29,680 nt of DNA, from contig CAVFNL010000006.1 of NCBI GenBank assembly GCA_963623875.1, positions 1 through 29,680 of the forward strand. The letters run 5' to 3'. The DNA comes from UBA3206 sp963623875 (GTDB taxonomy: Bacteria; Bacillota_I; Bacilli_A; Acholeplasmatales; Anaeroplasmataceae). A model generated the notes under the pieces. The model did no database searches and was not told where the DNA came from. It saw nothing but the letters and a program-made list of their open reading frames with translations. Positions 7,570 through 16,016 of this stretch are shown one piece after another (position 1 is the stretch's first letter; the number at the start of each line of letters is the position of its first letter). Made by a program: the position numbers and the translations under genes.

Positions 7570-8186
7570 ATGAAAAATGAATTATTTTGTCCAAATTGCA
7601 ATGCTGATTTAAAAAAAACAATTTGGTTTTTACGAAGGCATTAATGTATGGAAATGCGAAAAACGTGGAGAAACTTTAATAAATCCAGATTATCCGGATG
7701 ACATGGTATGGTATTGTAATCGTTGTAATGATATTATGAATAATCAATCAGGATGGGATCCGTTTTTCCATGGTAAATATAAGTGTAAACATTGTGGTGC
7801 GATAATTGATTTATCTGATCCAGACGATTATGATTATGAAGATGAGGATGGAGTCATACATTTTGGAAATGATCCAGATGAAATTATAGATGAATTAGAA
7901 AAGAAATTGAATTCTAAAAATTCAACAAAAGGTTTAGCATATATACCAGTTTATGATATCTATGTTAAGAAGTTATTATAAAGGTGTTTATATAGAAATA
8001 CCATATAAGGTTATTCTAACTGTAGTTGGTGTACTTATCTATTGGCTAGCTCCAGCTGATTTAATTCCTGATTTTATACCAGGAGTTGGTTATCTAGATG
8101 ATTCAGCTGTTGTTGCTTTAACTCTTAAACTAATAAAGGATGACCTTGATACTTTCAAAGATTGGAAGAAGAAAAATAATAATTAA
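7570..8186 (+). pseudogene. Frameshifted gene: double zinc ribbon fused to YkvA (DUF1232) domain
   Basis: ATG 7570 with an ideal AAAGGAGG (7555-7562) begins MKNELFCPNCNADLKK. The frame closes soon after an A8 run (7611-7618). Removing one A continues into QFGFYEGINVWKCEKRGE and the open segment 7703-7981, which has a second zinc ribbon (CNRC...CKHC) and an acidic linker. A second single-base shift near 7955 joins YIPVY to ISMLRSYYKGVYIEIP and the YkvA-type membrane segment with APADLIPDFIPGVGYLDD, the DUF1232 hallmark, ending at 8186. The restored protein is about 205 residues. In the first ribbon the expected C-x-x-C reads C-E-K-R, so one zinc ligand has also been lost. It may instead be two short overlapping genes (7703-7981 and 7953-8186), but domain continuity favours one broken gene. 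Function of the family is unknown to me. Confidence 0.65.
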
Positions 8187-8380
8187 AAAATATGATTTAA
8201 GCGTTAAAGTTTTGAGCATTACTGGCGAAAAAAAACACATCATCTGCTTGGGAAAGAAAATAATATGGATTTGTTGATTATATAATCTAATTTTATAATC
8301 ATAATCTTTTGAAACTTTTATTTCAAATAAATTTATTTATAAATAAAAAAATAAGAACAAACATAAAAAACATAACAAAG

Positions 8381-8410
8381 AAAAATCGCTAGAATATTTC
8401 ATTCTAGCGA
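8381..8410 (-). terminator. Intrinsic terminator of tRNA-Arg
   Basis: Perfect 10-base stem TCGCTAGAAT (8386-8395) with ATTCTAGCGA (8401-8410) and a 5-base loop. On the minus strand it is followed by five T (8385-8381), and it lies 13 bases beyond the tRNA 3' end. Confidence 0.85.
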
Positions 8411-8423
8411 GTATCAATTTATC

Positions 8424-8500
8424 TGGCGTTCCAGATGCGATTCGAACGCACGGCACCCCGCTTAGGAGGCGGGTCCTCTATCCTACTGAGGTACTGGAAC
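8424..8500 (-). tRNA. tRNA-Arg (anticodon CCU)
   Basis: 77 bases with encoded CCA (8426-8424). Acceptor GTTCCAG pairs with CTGGAAC, the discriminator is G, and the anticodon arm is CCCGC-CTCCTAA-GCGGG with anticodon CCT. The T-loop TTCGAAT is canonical. It reads the rare AGG codon. It stands alone between a strong promoter and its own terminator, transcribed away from the str operon. Its 3' side borders the decayed accessory strip, as often seen when tRNA genes serve as integration sites. Confidence 0.95.
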
Positions 8501-8534
8501 ATATGTTTAGTATTATAAAGAATAATACTTAAGA

Positions 8535-8563
8535 ATTATAGCATAAGATGGGGTAGTTGTGAA
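8535..8563 (-). promoter_or_regulatory. Promoter of tRNA-Arg
   Basis: On the minus strand TTCACA (8563-8558), a 17-base spacer and a perfect TATAAT (8540-8535), about 35 bases before the tRNA. Confidence 0.7.
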
Positions 8564-8597
8564 GAATTAAGGAAAGATTGATTTTATAGTGTGTGAA

Positions 8598-8717
8598 GAA
8601 ACACACGAGAGTGAGGACAACGTTAGAATTTGATATTTTAAAATAAATAAAAATTTAATCAAATTAATAATAGCCTATAATTGCCGATTTTATTTGTTTC
8701 ACATTCACGTGTGTTTC
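8598..8717. repeat. Long-range imperfect inverted repeat upstream of the str operon
   Basis: GAAACACACG at 8598-8607, continuing AGAGTGAGG, is mirrored by TTCACATTCACGTGTGTTTC (8698-8717). About 16 of 19 positions pair across an 80-base AT-rich loop. A small hairpin GTGTGT/ACACAC (8589-8606) competes with the left arm. It lies between two divergent promoters and upstream of both transcripts, so it is more likely a DNA-level element or relic than an RNA attenuator. The rest of 8501-8868 holds only the two promoters and no gene. Confidence 0.5.
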
Positions 8718-8755
8718 TTTTGATGTAAAAATTATAAAAATTTGTTATTTTTTTA

Positions 8756-8784
8756 TTGACAATTAATGATTAATTTAATACAAT
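8756..8784 (+). promoter_or_regulatory. Promoter of the str operon
   Basis: Consensus TTGACA (8756-8761), a 17-base spacer and TACAAT (8779-8784). The leader to rpsL would be about 78 bases. Confidence 0.8.
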
Positions 8785-8868
8785 AGGCTTGCTGTGAAAA
8801 ATTCACATGAAAATTTTATGGTAATTATTGATGTAAATATCACTTTGTGGTAGAAAGGAGAACATTTT

Positions 8869-9291
8869 ATGCCAACAATTGCACAATTAGTTCGTAAAGG
8901 AAGACAAGATAAGACTAGAAAGAGTAAATCACCTAGTCTTGGAATTGGGTATAATACTCTTCAAAAGAAGACAACTTCTATTAATGCGCCTCAAAAGCGT
9001 GGAGTTTGTACACGTGTTACTACAATGACACCTAAGAAGCCAAACTCAGCATTAAGAAAGTATGCCCGTGTTAAGTTAACTAATGGAATCGAAGTAACTG
9101 CTTATATTCCAGGAGTTGGACATTCTTTACAAGAGCACAGTACAGTATTAATTCGTGGAGGAAGAGTTAAAGACCTTCCAGGAGTTAGATACCATATCAT
9201 TCGTGGTGCTCTAGACACTACTGGTGTAGCAGGACGCTTACAAGCTCGTTCAAAATACGGAGCTAAGAGACCTAAAGCTGCAAAGAAGTAA
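8869..9291 (+). CDS. rpsL: 30S ribosomal protein S12
   Basis: 140 residues, the long S12 form found in Bacilli, with the extra stretch before QKRGVCTRV. S12 sits at the decoding centre of the 30S subunit and influences translational accuracy. The conserved blocks TPKKPNSALRKYARV and GGRVKDLPGVRYHI are present. Both lysines at the classic streptomycin-resistance sites (in KKPNS and GGRVKDLPG) are unmutated, so no resistance is suggested. AGAAAGGAG precedes the ATG. First gene of rpsL-rpsG-fusA-tuf; the usual rpoB/rpoC genes do not precede it here, so the operon has its own promoter. Confidence 0.98.
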   Translation: MPTIAQLVRKGRQDKTRKSKSPSLGIGYNTLQKKTTSINAPQKRGVCTRVTTMTPKKPNSALRKYARVKLTNGIEVTAYIPGVGHSLQEHSTVLIRGGRVKDLPGVRYHIIRGALDTTGVAGRLQARSKYGAKRPKAAKK

Positions 9292-9338
9292 TTAATATAT
9301 ATAATAAATAAGATCAGAAAATCAAAGGAGGGATCACT

Positions 9339-9809
9339 ATGCCTCGTAAGGGACATATTGCTAAAAGAAACGTGCTTCCAGATCCAATTTATGGTTCAGT
9401 ACTAGTTACAAGAGCTATAAACGCTATCATGCTTGATGGTAAGAAGGGAACTGCGCAAAGCATTTTATACGGTGCGTTTGACCGAGTTAAAGAAACAACA
9501 GGACAAGATCCACTAGAAGTTTTTAACCAAGCTATGGAAAATATTATGCCAACAGTTGAAGTTAAGAGCCGTCGTATTGGTGGACAAAATTACCAAGTTC
9601 CAACTGAAGTTAAAGCTGAAAGAAGAGAAACTTTAGGATTAAGATGGTTAATCACTTATTCTAGACTTCGTAATGAAAAGACTATGGAAGAAAGATTAGC
9701 TAAGGAAATTTTAGATGCATCTAATGGACAAGGTGCAGCTGTTAAGAAACGTGACGACACTACAAGAATGGCTGAAGCTAATAAGGCATTCGCTCATTAC
9801 CGTTTCTAA
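9339..9809 (+). CDS. rpsG: 30S ribosomal protein S7
   Basis: 156 residues, standard length. It opens MPRKGHIAKR and carries the conserved R-R-I-G-G-Q-N-Y-Q-V-P-T-E-V beta-hairpin region (about 76-92) that contacts 16S rRNA and the E site. S7 nucleates assembly of the 30S head and in other bacteria represses the str operon by binding its mRNA; whether the 47-base rpsL-rpsG spacer carries such a site is not visible to me. AAAGGAGGG lies upstream of ATG 9339. Confidence 0.98.
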   Translation: MPRKGHIAKRNVLPDPIYGSVLVTRAINAIMLDGKKGTAQSILYGAFDRVKETTGQDPLEVFNQAMENIMPTVEVKSRRIGGQNYQVPTEVKAERRETLGLRWLITYSRLRNEKTMEERLAKEILDASNGQGAAVKKRDDTTRMAEANKAFAHYRF

Positions 9810-9836
9810 TTAATTGATAAAGGAAGGAATTTTATT

Positions 9837-11921
9837 ATGGCAAGAGAATATGCATTAGAGAAATACCGTAATATTGGAATCATGGCTCACATCGATGCTG
9901 GTAAAACAACAACTACTGAGCGTATCCTTTATCATACAGGAAAAATTCATAAGATTGGAGAAACTCATGACGGAGCTTCTACAATGGATTATATGGAGCA
10001 AGAGAAGGAACGTGGAATCACTATTACTTCTGCTGCAACAACAGCTATTTGGCCTTACAAAGGAGACCATTATAGAGTAAACATCATCGATACTCCAGGT
10101 CACGTTGACTTTACAGTTGAAGTTCAACGTTCACTTCGTGTACTAGATGGTGCCGTTACAGTACTTGACGGACAAGCAGGAGTTGAACCTCAAACTGAAA
10201 CAGTTTGGAGACAAGCTACTGACTATAACGTACCACGTATTGTATTCGTAAATAAGATGGATAAAGTAGGAGCAGATTTCGAATATTCTGTAAATACTAT
10301 TCATGATAGATTAGGAGCTACAGCTGCTGCAGTTCAATGGCCAATTGGTGCAGAGGACTTATTCAGAGGACATGTAGACTTAATTCAAAAGAAAGCATAC
10401 ATCTATGATGGTGGTGCTGATGAAAATTACCATGAAGAAGAAATCCCTGCAGATTTAGTTGATATCGTTGAAGAGAAGAGAAATATCTTAATCGAAACTA
10501 TCGCTGAATTTGATGATGAATTAATGGAAAAGTATCTTGGTGGTGAAGATATTTCTGAAGAAGAAATTAAAAGAGTAATTCGTAAAGCTGTTCTAGAAGT
10601 TAAATTCTTCCCAGTATTCTGCGGATCTGCATTCCACAATATGGGTGTAAGAAGAATGCTAGATGGTGTTGTTGAATACTTACCTTCTCCAGTAGATGTA
10701 AACGGAACTAAAGGTCATACTCCTGAAGGAGAAGAAGTTGATATTACTCCATCTGATGATGCAAAATTTGCAGCATTAGCATTTAAAGTATTAACTGACC
10801 CATTCGTAGGAAGATTAACTTTCTTCCGTGTTTACCAAGGACACATCACTTCTGGTTCATACGTTGAAAATACAACTAAGGGAATTAAAGAAAGATTCTC
10901 TCGTCTATTATTAATGCATGCTAACCACCAACAACAAATTGAAGAAGTATTCGCAGGAGATATCGCTGCTGCAGTTGGTCTTAAGAACACAACTACAGGA
11001 GATACTTTAACTGCTGATGATTATGATATTATTCTTGAAAAGATGGAATTCCCTGAACCAGTTATCTCTGTAGCTGTTGAGCCTAAGACTAAGGCTGACC
11101 AAGAAAAGATGACTGCAGCTTTAATCAAGTTAGCTGAAGAAGACCCAACATTCAGAACTTATACTGATGTTGAAACAGGACAAACTATCATTGCTGGAAT
11201 GGGTGAATTACACCTAGATATCATTGTTGACCGTATGAAGAGAGAATTCAAGGTTGAAGCAACTGTTGGAGCTCCTCAAGTATCATACCGTGAAACTATT
11301 ACTGTTGCTAACGACGTTGAAGGAAAATTCATTCGTCAATCTGGAGGACGTGGACAATATGGACATGTTTGGATCAAGTTTGAGCCAAATCCAGGAAAAG
11401 GATATGAATTCGTTGATGCAATCGTTGGAGGAACAGTTCCAAGAGAATATATTCCAGTTGTTGATAAGGGATTACAAGAAGCTATGCCTAATGGTATCTT
11501 AGCTGGATATCCAGTTATCGATGTTAAATGTACATTATTTGATGGATCATACCATGATGTAGACTCATCAGAAATGGCATATAAGATTGCAGCTTCTATG
11601 GCACTTAAAGCTTGTAAAGAAAAATGTACACCTATTATCCTTGAACCAATCATGGTTGTAGATGTAATCGTTCCTGAAGACTATGTTGGAAACGTAATTG
11701 GAGATTTAACTTCTCGTCGTGGACGTCTTGAATCTCAAGAGAAGAGAGGAAACGCTATGAACATTCGTGCATATGTACCTCTATCAGAAATGTTCGGATA
11801 TGCAACATCATTACGTTCTAATACACAAGGAAGAGGAACATTCATAATGCAAATGGATCATTATGAACAATGCCCTCGTAATATCCAAGAAGATATTATT
11901 AAAAAGAGAGGACAAAACTAA
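9837..11921 (+). CDS. fusA: Translation elongation factor G
   Basis: 694 residues, full length. GTPase motifs G1 AHIDAGKTT (about 17-25), switch II DTPGHVDF and G4 NKMD are intact, followed by domains II-V, with GGRGQYGHV in domain IV. EF-G translocates tRNA and mRNA on the ribosome and helps recycle it. The gene follows rpsG by 27 bases with AAGGAAGG before ATG 9837. Codon use is biased toward a small favoured set, as expected for a highly expressed gene. No second fusA copy is present in the window. Confidence 0.98.
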   Translation: MAREYALEKYRNIGIMAHIDAGKTTTTERILYHTGKIHKIGETHDGASTMDYMEQEKERGITITSAATTAIWPYKGDHYRVNIIDTPGHVDFTVEVQRSLRVLDGAVTVLDGQAGVEPQTETVWRQATDYNVPRIVFVNKMDKVGADFEYSVNTIHDRLGATAAAVQWPIGAEDLFRGHVDLIQKKAYIYDGGADENYHEEEIPADLVDIVEEKRNILIETIAEFDDELMEKYLGGEDISEEEIKRVIRKAVLEVKFFPVFCGSAFHNMGVRRMLDGVVEYLPSPVDVNGTKGHTPEGEEVDITPSDDAKFAALAFKVLTDPFVGRLTFFRVYQGHITSGSYVENTTKGIKERFSRLLLMHANHQQQIEEVFAGDIAAAVGLKNTTTGDTLTADDYDIILEKMEFPEPVISVAVEPKTKADQEKMTAALIKLAEEDPTFRTYTDVETGQTIIAGMGELHLDIIVDRMKREFKVEATVGAPQVSYRETITVANDVEGKFIRQSGGRGQYGHVWIKFEPNPGKGYEFVDAIVGGTVPREYIPVVDKGLQEAMPNGILAGYPVIDVKCTLFDGSYHDVDSSEMAYKIAASMALKACKEKCTPIILEPIMVVDVIVPEDYVGNVIGDLTSRRGRLESQEKRGNAMNIRAYVPLSEMFGYATSLRSNTQGRGTFIMQMDHYEQCPRNIQEDIIKKRGQN

Positions 11922-12027
11922 TTTATTATACTTGATTTTATAATTCAAATATTATAGAATTAGTTTGTATTAAAAATAGTTAAATTTTTTAAAAAAATAA
12001 AATTATATTATAGGAGGACCATTTATT

Positions 12028-13212
12028 ATGGCAAAGGAAAAATTTAATCGTAGTAAACCACATGTTAACATTGGAACAATTGGACACGTTGACCACGGTA
12101 AAACTACACTTACTGCTGCTATTACTAACGTTTTAGCTAAGCAAGGTCATGCAAAAGCTATGGCTTATGACCAAATTGACGGAGCTCCTGAAGAGCGTCA
12201 AAGAGGAATCACAATCAATACTGCACACGTTGAGTATGAAACAGACAACAGACACTATGCACACGTTGACTGTCCAGGTCATGCTGACTACGTTAAGAAC
12301 ATGATCACTGGAGCTGCTCAAATGGACGGAGCTATCTTAGTTGTATCTGCAACTGACGGAGCTATGCCTCAAACTCGTGAGCACATCTTACTTGCTAAGC
12401 AAGTTGGAGTACCTAAAATTGTTGTATTCTTAAACAAGTGCGACATTGTTGACGATGATGAATTTGTTGACCTAGTTGAAATGGATATTCGTGAATTATT
12501 AAGCGAGTATGGATTCCCAGGAGATGAAACTCCATTCATCCGTGGATCTGCTCTAGGAGCATTAAACGGAGAAGAAAAATGGGTTGAAAAAATTAATGAA
12601 TTAATGGCTGCAGTAGATAGCTATATCCCTACTCCAGTTAGAGATAATGACAAACCATTCTTAATGCCAGTTGAAGACGTATTCACAATCACTGGACGTG
12701 GAACAGTTGCTACTGGACGTGTTGAACGTGGATTATTAAAATTAAATGATACAGTTGAAATCGTTGGTATCAAGGAAACTCAATCTACAGTTGTAACTGG
12801 AATTGAAATGTTCCGTAAATTACTAGACTTCGCTGAAGCTGGAGATAACGTTGGTACATTACTACGTGGAATCACTCGTGATCAAATCCAAAGAGGACAA
12901 GTTCTTGCTAAACCAGGATCAGTTCATCCTCATCACAAGTTTACTGCTCAAGTATACGTATTAACTAAGGATGAAGGAGGAAGACATACACCATTCTTCT
13001 CTAACTATCGTCCTCAATTCTTCTTCAGAACAACTGACGTTACAGGAGTAATCGTTTTACCAGAAGGAAAAGACATGGTTATGCCTGGAGACAACACAGA
13101 AATGACTGTTGAATTAATTCACCCAATTGCTATTGAACAAGGAACTAAGTTCTCTATCCGTGAAGGTGGACGTACTGTAGGTGCTGGATCAGTAGTTAGT
13201 ATTATTGAGTAA
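12028..13212 (+). CDS. tuf: Translation elongation factor Tu
   Basis: 394 residues. G1 GHVDHGKT, switch I RGITI, switch II DCPGHADY and G4 NKCD are intact, followed by domains 2 and 3. EF-Tu delivers aminoacyl-tRNA to the ribosomal A site. ATAGGAGGACC precedes ATG 12028. The 106-base gap after fusA is longer than the other spacers in this operon and is very AT-rich; it may contain an extra promoter, but the candidates I examined had poor spacing. The gene ends in a strong terminator, closing the str operon. Confidence 0.98.
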   Translation: MAKEKFNRSKPHVNIGTIGHVDHGKTTLTAAITNVLAKQGHAKAMAYDQIDGAPEERQRGITINTAHVEYETDNRHYAHVDCPGHADYVKNMITGAAQMDGAILVVSATDGAMPQTREHILLAKQVGVPKIVVFLNKCDIVDDDEFVDLVEMDIRELLSEYGFPGDETPFIRGSALGALNGEEKWVEKINELMAAVDSYIPTPVRDNDKPFLMPVEDVFTITGRGTVATGRVERGLLKLNDTVEIVGIKETQSTVVTGIEMFRKLLDFAEAGDNVGTLLRGITRDQIQRGQVLAKPGSVHPHHKFTAQVYVLTKDEGGRHTPFFSNYRPQFFFRTTDVTGVIVLPEGKDMVMPGDNTEMTVELIHPIAIEQGTKFSIREGGRTVGAGSVVSIIE

Positions 13213-13230
13213 TTAACTATTAATTTAATT

Positions 13231-13263
13231 AAAAGACTGTAGGGTATCCTTACAGTCTTTTTT
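13231..13263 (+). terminator. Intrinsic terminator of the str operon
   Basis: AAAAGACTGTA (13231-13241) pairs with TACAGTCTTTT (13251-13261), and the T-run ends at 13263. The next gene begins only 18 bases later without a visible promoter, so tatD may depend on read-through. Confidence 0.9.
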
Positions 13264-13280
13264 AATAAAAGGGGTATATT

Positions 13281-14036
13281 ATGATAGACACACATTCTCA
13301 TTTATTAGCCGAAGAATTTAAAGATGATTTGGATTTGTGCGTCGCAAGATGCAAAGAAAATAACGTTTTTAAAGCCATTCTTGTAGGTTTTAACAAAGAA
13401 TTAAATAAAAGAGCACAAGAACTTGCGATAACATATAAGGACTTTTTTTATCCTACTGCAGGAATTCATCCTGAAGAGGTAGTAGATATTTCGGATCTTT
13501 TTTATCTAGAAGACTTTATTGAAAACAATAAAATTTATGCAGTAGGTGAATGTGGTCTTGATTATCACTATAGATGTGATAATAAAGACCTTCAAAAGGA
13601 AATGTTTGAAGGACAAATTAAATTATCTATTAAATATAATCTACCTCTTATAATTCATTCTCGTGATGCGATGGCAGATACTTATGAAATATTAAAAAAA
13701 TATGAAGGAAAAACTTATGGTGTATTGCATTGCTTTAGTGGTTCAAAAGAAATGGCATTAAAATTTATTGAATTAGGATATTATATTGGCCTTGATGGAC
13801 CTGTTACATATAAAAATGCAAAAGAGCCAAAAGAAGTAGCTAAAGCAATTCCTCTTAACCGCTTACTTTTAGAAACTGACTGCCCATATATGACACCAGT
13901 TCCACACAGAGGAGAAAGAAATGAGTCTGCATATGTAATCTTTGTTGCTAAAGAGGTTGCAAATTTACGAAATATAAGTTATAAAGAATTAGAAGATATA
14001 ACGGATAATAACGCTAAATGCTTATTTAAAATTTGA
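13281..14036 (+). CDS. tatD: TatD-family metal-dependent hydrolase (DNase)
   Basis: 251 residues with the full set of TatD motifs: IDTHSHL at the N-terminus (metal-binding HxH), AGIHPEEV, VGECGLDYH (metal Glu), IIHSRDA, HCFSGS and LLETDCPYM (catalytic Asp region). The family consists of Mg2+-dependent nucleases with 3'-5' exonuclease activity, linked to DNA repair and tRNA/RNA processing. In many Firmicutes tatD lies near rRNA maturation or tRNA synthetase genes; here it follows tuf and precedes two lipoprotein genes by 13 bases, likely one transcript. AAAAGGGG supports ATG 13281. It ends in TGA, which shows that TGA is a stop codon in this genome. Confidence 0.93.
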   Translation: MIDTHSHLLAEEFKDDLDLCVARCKENNVFKAILVGFNKELNKRAQELAITYKDFFYPTAGIHPEEVVDISDLFYLEDFIENNKIYAVGECGLDYHYRCDNKDLQKEMFEGQIKLSIKYNLPLIIHSRDAMADTYEILKKYEGKTYGVLHCFSGSKEMALKFIELGYYIGLDGPVTYKNAKEPKEVAKAIPLNRLLLETDCPYMTPVPHRGERNESAYVIFVAKEVANLRNISYKELEDITDNNAKCLFKI

Positions 14037-14049
14037 AAGGATTGATAAT

Positions 14050-14862
14050 ATGAAAAAGTTATTTTTATTTATACCTGCAGCATTAATGCTATGCAGTGTG
14101 TCTTCATGCAGCCTTATAGGTAGTGATAGTACTGGTAGTGAAGATGCTTCAGAAATTGATTCAAGTAAAGAAACTACTGAAATAATTTCAACTTATAGAC
14201 AAGCATATAATAAAGTTATTAATTCATGTTTTGGAGTTAGAAATATTTTGTCATCAACAAATTATTCTATAGGTTCTTGCGTATGCATTAAAACAGATTC
14301 AACAAATAGTTATTTTCTTACTAATAGACACGTTATAGAAGCTAGTGATAATAGACAAGAATCTACTTCTTTAAGTATTTACTTTGGGGATGGTGTTTAT
14401 TATTCAGCGACACTTGTTGCATGTACATCCTACTCTGATAGAACATTAGCTACTGCAGATGATTTAGCTATATTAAAAATAAATACACCTACTTCAAAGA
14501 CAATAACACCTGTGACTTTTTCAACTAGCGTCGTAAGTAAAGGAATGAGCGCAATATCTGTAGGATGTCCTGAATCATTAGAATACTATAATACACTAAC
14601 TTCAGGGATTGTATCAAAAGTCATGAATACACAAGATTTAGTTATGCACACTGCTACAATCAATCCTGGAAACTCAGGTGGGGGATTATTCTCACTTGAA
14701 GGTGAATTAATAGGGCTAAATGTAGCAGGATTAGTATCAACGGATACTACAAAGGATAATTCAGGTAATGAATATACATATAATGAAGTTGACAATATGG
14801 ATTTTGCTATAAGCGTATCTCATATAAATTCTTTTTTGAATAAAAAAAATTTTAGCTTATAG
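14050..14862 (+). CDS. HtrA-like trypsin-fold serine protease, lipoprotein, without PDZ
   Basis: 270 residues. A signal peptide with hydrophobic core and lipobox-like SVSSC puts lipidated Cys at residue 20, followed by a Ser/Asp/Glu-rich linker. The protease fold carries a complete triad: His94 in LTNRHVIEA, Asp138 in DDLAILKI and Ser209 in NPGNSGGGLF. This pattern is that of S1C (HtrA/DegP) proteases, but the chain ends shortly after the fold, so there is no PDZ domain. It would be anchored on the outer face of the membrane and degrade misfolded exported proteins or cleave a specific target. The neighbouring gene (12 bases on) encodes a degenerate relative that has the missing PDZ domain, so the two may act together. 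Ribosome binding site GAAAGGAT precedes the ATG. Confidence 0.85.
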   Translation: MKKLFLFIPAALMLCSVSSCSLIGSDSTGSEDASEIDSSKETTEIISTYRQAYNKVINSCFGVRNILSSTNYSIGSCVCIKTDSTNSYFLTNRHVIEASDNRQESTSLSIYFGDGVYYSATLVACTSYSDRTLATADDLAILKINTPTSKTITPVTFSTSVVSKGMSAISVGCPESLEYYNTLTSGIVSKVMNTQDLVMHTATINPGNSGGGLFSLEGELIGLNVAGLVSTDTTKDNSGNEYTYNEVDNMDFAISVSHINSFLNKKNFSL

Positions 14863-14873
14863 GGAGGATTCTT

Positions 14874-16016
14874 ATGAAGAAAAAAATAATGTTTGTATGT
14901 GTTCTTTTCATAGGATTATTCTTAACTTCTTGTAGTTTATTTAAAAATGATAGTTCTAAAACTGTGATTTCTGGATATAAAGATATTAATACAGGATATT
15001 CTGATGAAATGCTTCAAGAAGCAGTATCTAAGGTGGAAGATGCAAATGTGCTTATATCTATTGAAACTATAAAAGGTGGATATTTTAATAGAAGCGAAAA
15101 ATATAAGATTCAAAGCGCAGTGATTTATAAATATGAATTTGCTACTTACTATGTAATAACTTCGTTTGATGACGAAGATAGCGCCGCAACTAATTTTAAT
15201 ATTATAATATCTTCTAATACATCTAATCCTATATCCGCATCTTTAGTAGGCTTTGATAAGACTAATTCGGTTGCAATTTATAAATTTAATTCATTTAATG
15301 ACTATACGCCTGCCACAATATCTAGCAAGTATACTAGCAATGTAGGTGATATGGTATTTAGTATTGCAAGTATGCAAGATGAAGTAGATAGTTTGTCTAA
15401 ATATGATTTTGAACAAGATGCATATAATCTATATAACGGTGTAATAGAACATTCTAATGGACTTTTAATAAAGCATGAAGCTATGGCATCTACCCAAAAC
15501 TGTGGTTCAGCATTATATGACTATGAAGGAAATATGATAGGTCTTAATGTATATAAGACTGCATCAACTGCTACAACAAGTAATGCAGCGGATGCAGAGG
15601 ATTTAGATGATTTCAATTTTGCGATTGAAAGTGATGCCCTAACTACAATAATATCGCAAATAGAAAGCAATGGTAATGTATCTAGACCAAGCGTTAGTGG
15701 ATCTTATCTAGAATATAATTATATCGAAGGATTAACTGTTCAACCATATTATACTTATAATAATCTAGCACAAACAACGGGTAAGTTTACATTTCCTGAT
15801 GGAGAAAAACATGGTATTTATATTTATTCAAAAGGACAAGCAAATTCTTTTAGTAGTATGAAGGCTGGAGATTTTATAACAGAAATAAATGGTGAGAAGC
15901 TTACATCAGTTGCAATTTTTAAAAATGTATTAGCTTTATCGTTAGCTAGTGATACAATAACTCTTACAGCGTATCGAAACGGAAATAAAATTTCATATAC
16001 AAATAAGTCTCTTTAA
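14874..16016 (+). CDS. Degenerate HtrA-like lipoprotein with C-terminal PDZ domain
   Basis: 380 residues with signal peptide and lipobox LTSC (Cys20). The middle aligns with the preceding protease (shared EG..IGLNV block), but the catalytic residues are gone: the His position in YYVITSFDD has no His, the Asp position in NSVAIYKF is Ser132, and the Ser position in NCGSALYD aligns with Cys210. The region from about 285 to 375 (GIYIYSKG..., MKAGDFITEINGEKL) has the features of a PDZ domain, which binds peptide C-termini. It probably acts as a non-catalytic partner or substrate adaptor of the upstream protease, or as a stand-alone binding lipoprotein. GGGAGGAT (14863-14870) precedes ATG 14874. 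The stop codon lies inside the terminator stem. Confidence 0.78.
   Translation: MKKKIMFVCVLFIGLFLTSCSLFKNDSSKTVISGYKDINTGYSDEMLQEAVSKVEDANVLISIETIKGGYFNRSEKYKIQSAVIYKYEFATYYVITSFDDEDSAATNFNIIISSNTSNPISASLVGFDKTNSVAIYKFNSFNDYTPATISSKYTSNVGDMVFSIASMQDEVDSLSKYDFEQDAYNLYNGVIEHSNGLLIKHEAMASTQNCGSALYDYEGNMIGLNVYKTASTATTSNAADAEDLDDFNFAIESDALTTIISQIESNGNVSRPSVSGSYLEYNYIEGLTVQPYYTYNNLAQTTGKFTFPDGEKHGIYIYSKGQANSFSSMKAGDFITEINGEKLTSVAIFKNVLALSLASDTITLTAYRNGNKISYTNKSL

Noticed and set aside
6139..8500. The tRNA-like scar and tRNA-Arg as the two attachment sites of one integrated element
   Set aside because: Their 3' ends differ (CGGGGACACCA against CTGGAACGCCA), and no integrase gene lies between them.
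9855..10127. Antisense open frames opposite fusA, tuf, the ABC genes and others
   Set aside because: They lie wholly within conserved genes, have no ribosome binding sites and show no recognisable domains. They are by-products of the coding strand's codon bias.
11922..12027. Separate promoter for tuf in the fusA-tuf gap
   Set aside because: The best pairs of boxes (TTGATT with TATTAT or TATAGA) have wrong spacing or weak matches, so support is insufficient.
13281..14036. Possible mycoplasma code with TGA read as tryptophan, suggested by the AT-rich genome
   Set aside because: Tryptophan is encoded by TGG throughout, and tatD ends at a TGA in exactly the expected place, so TGA is a stop.
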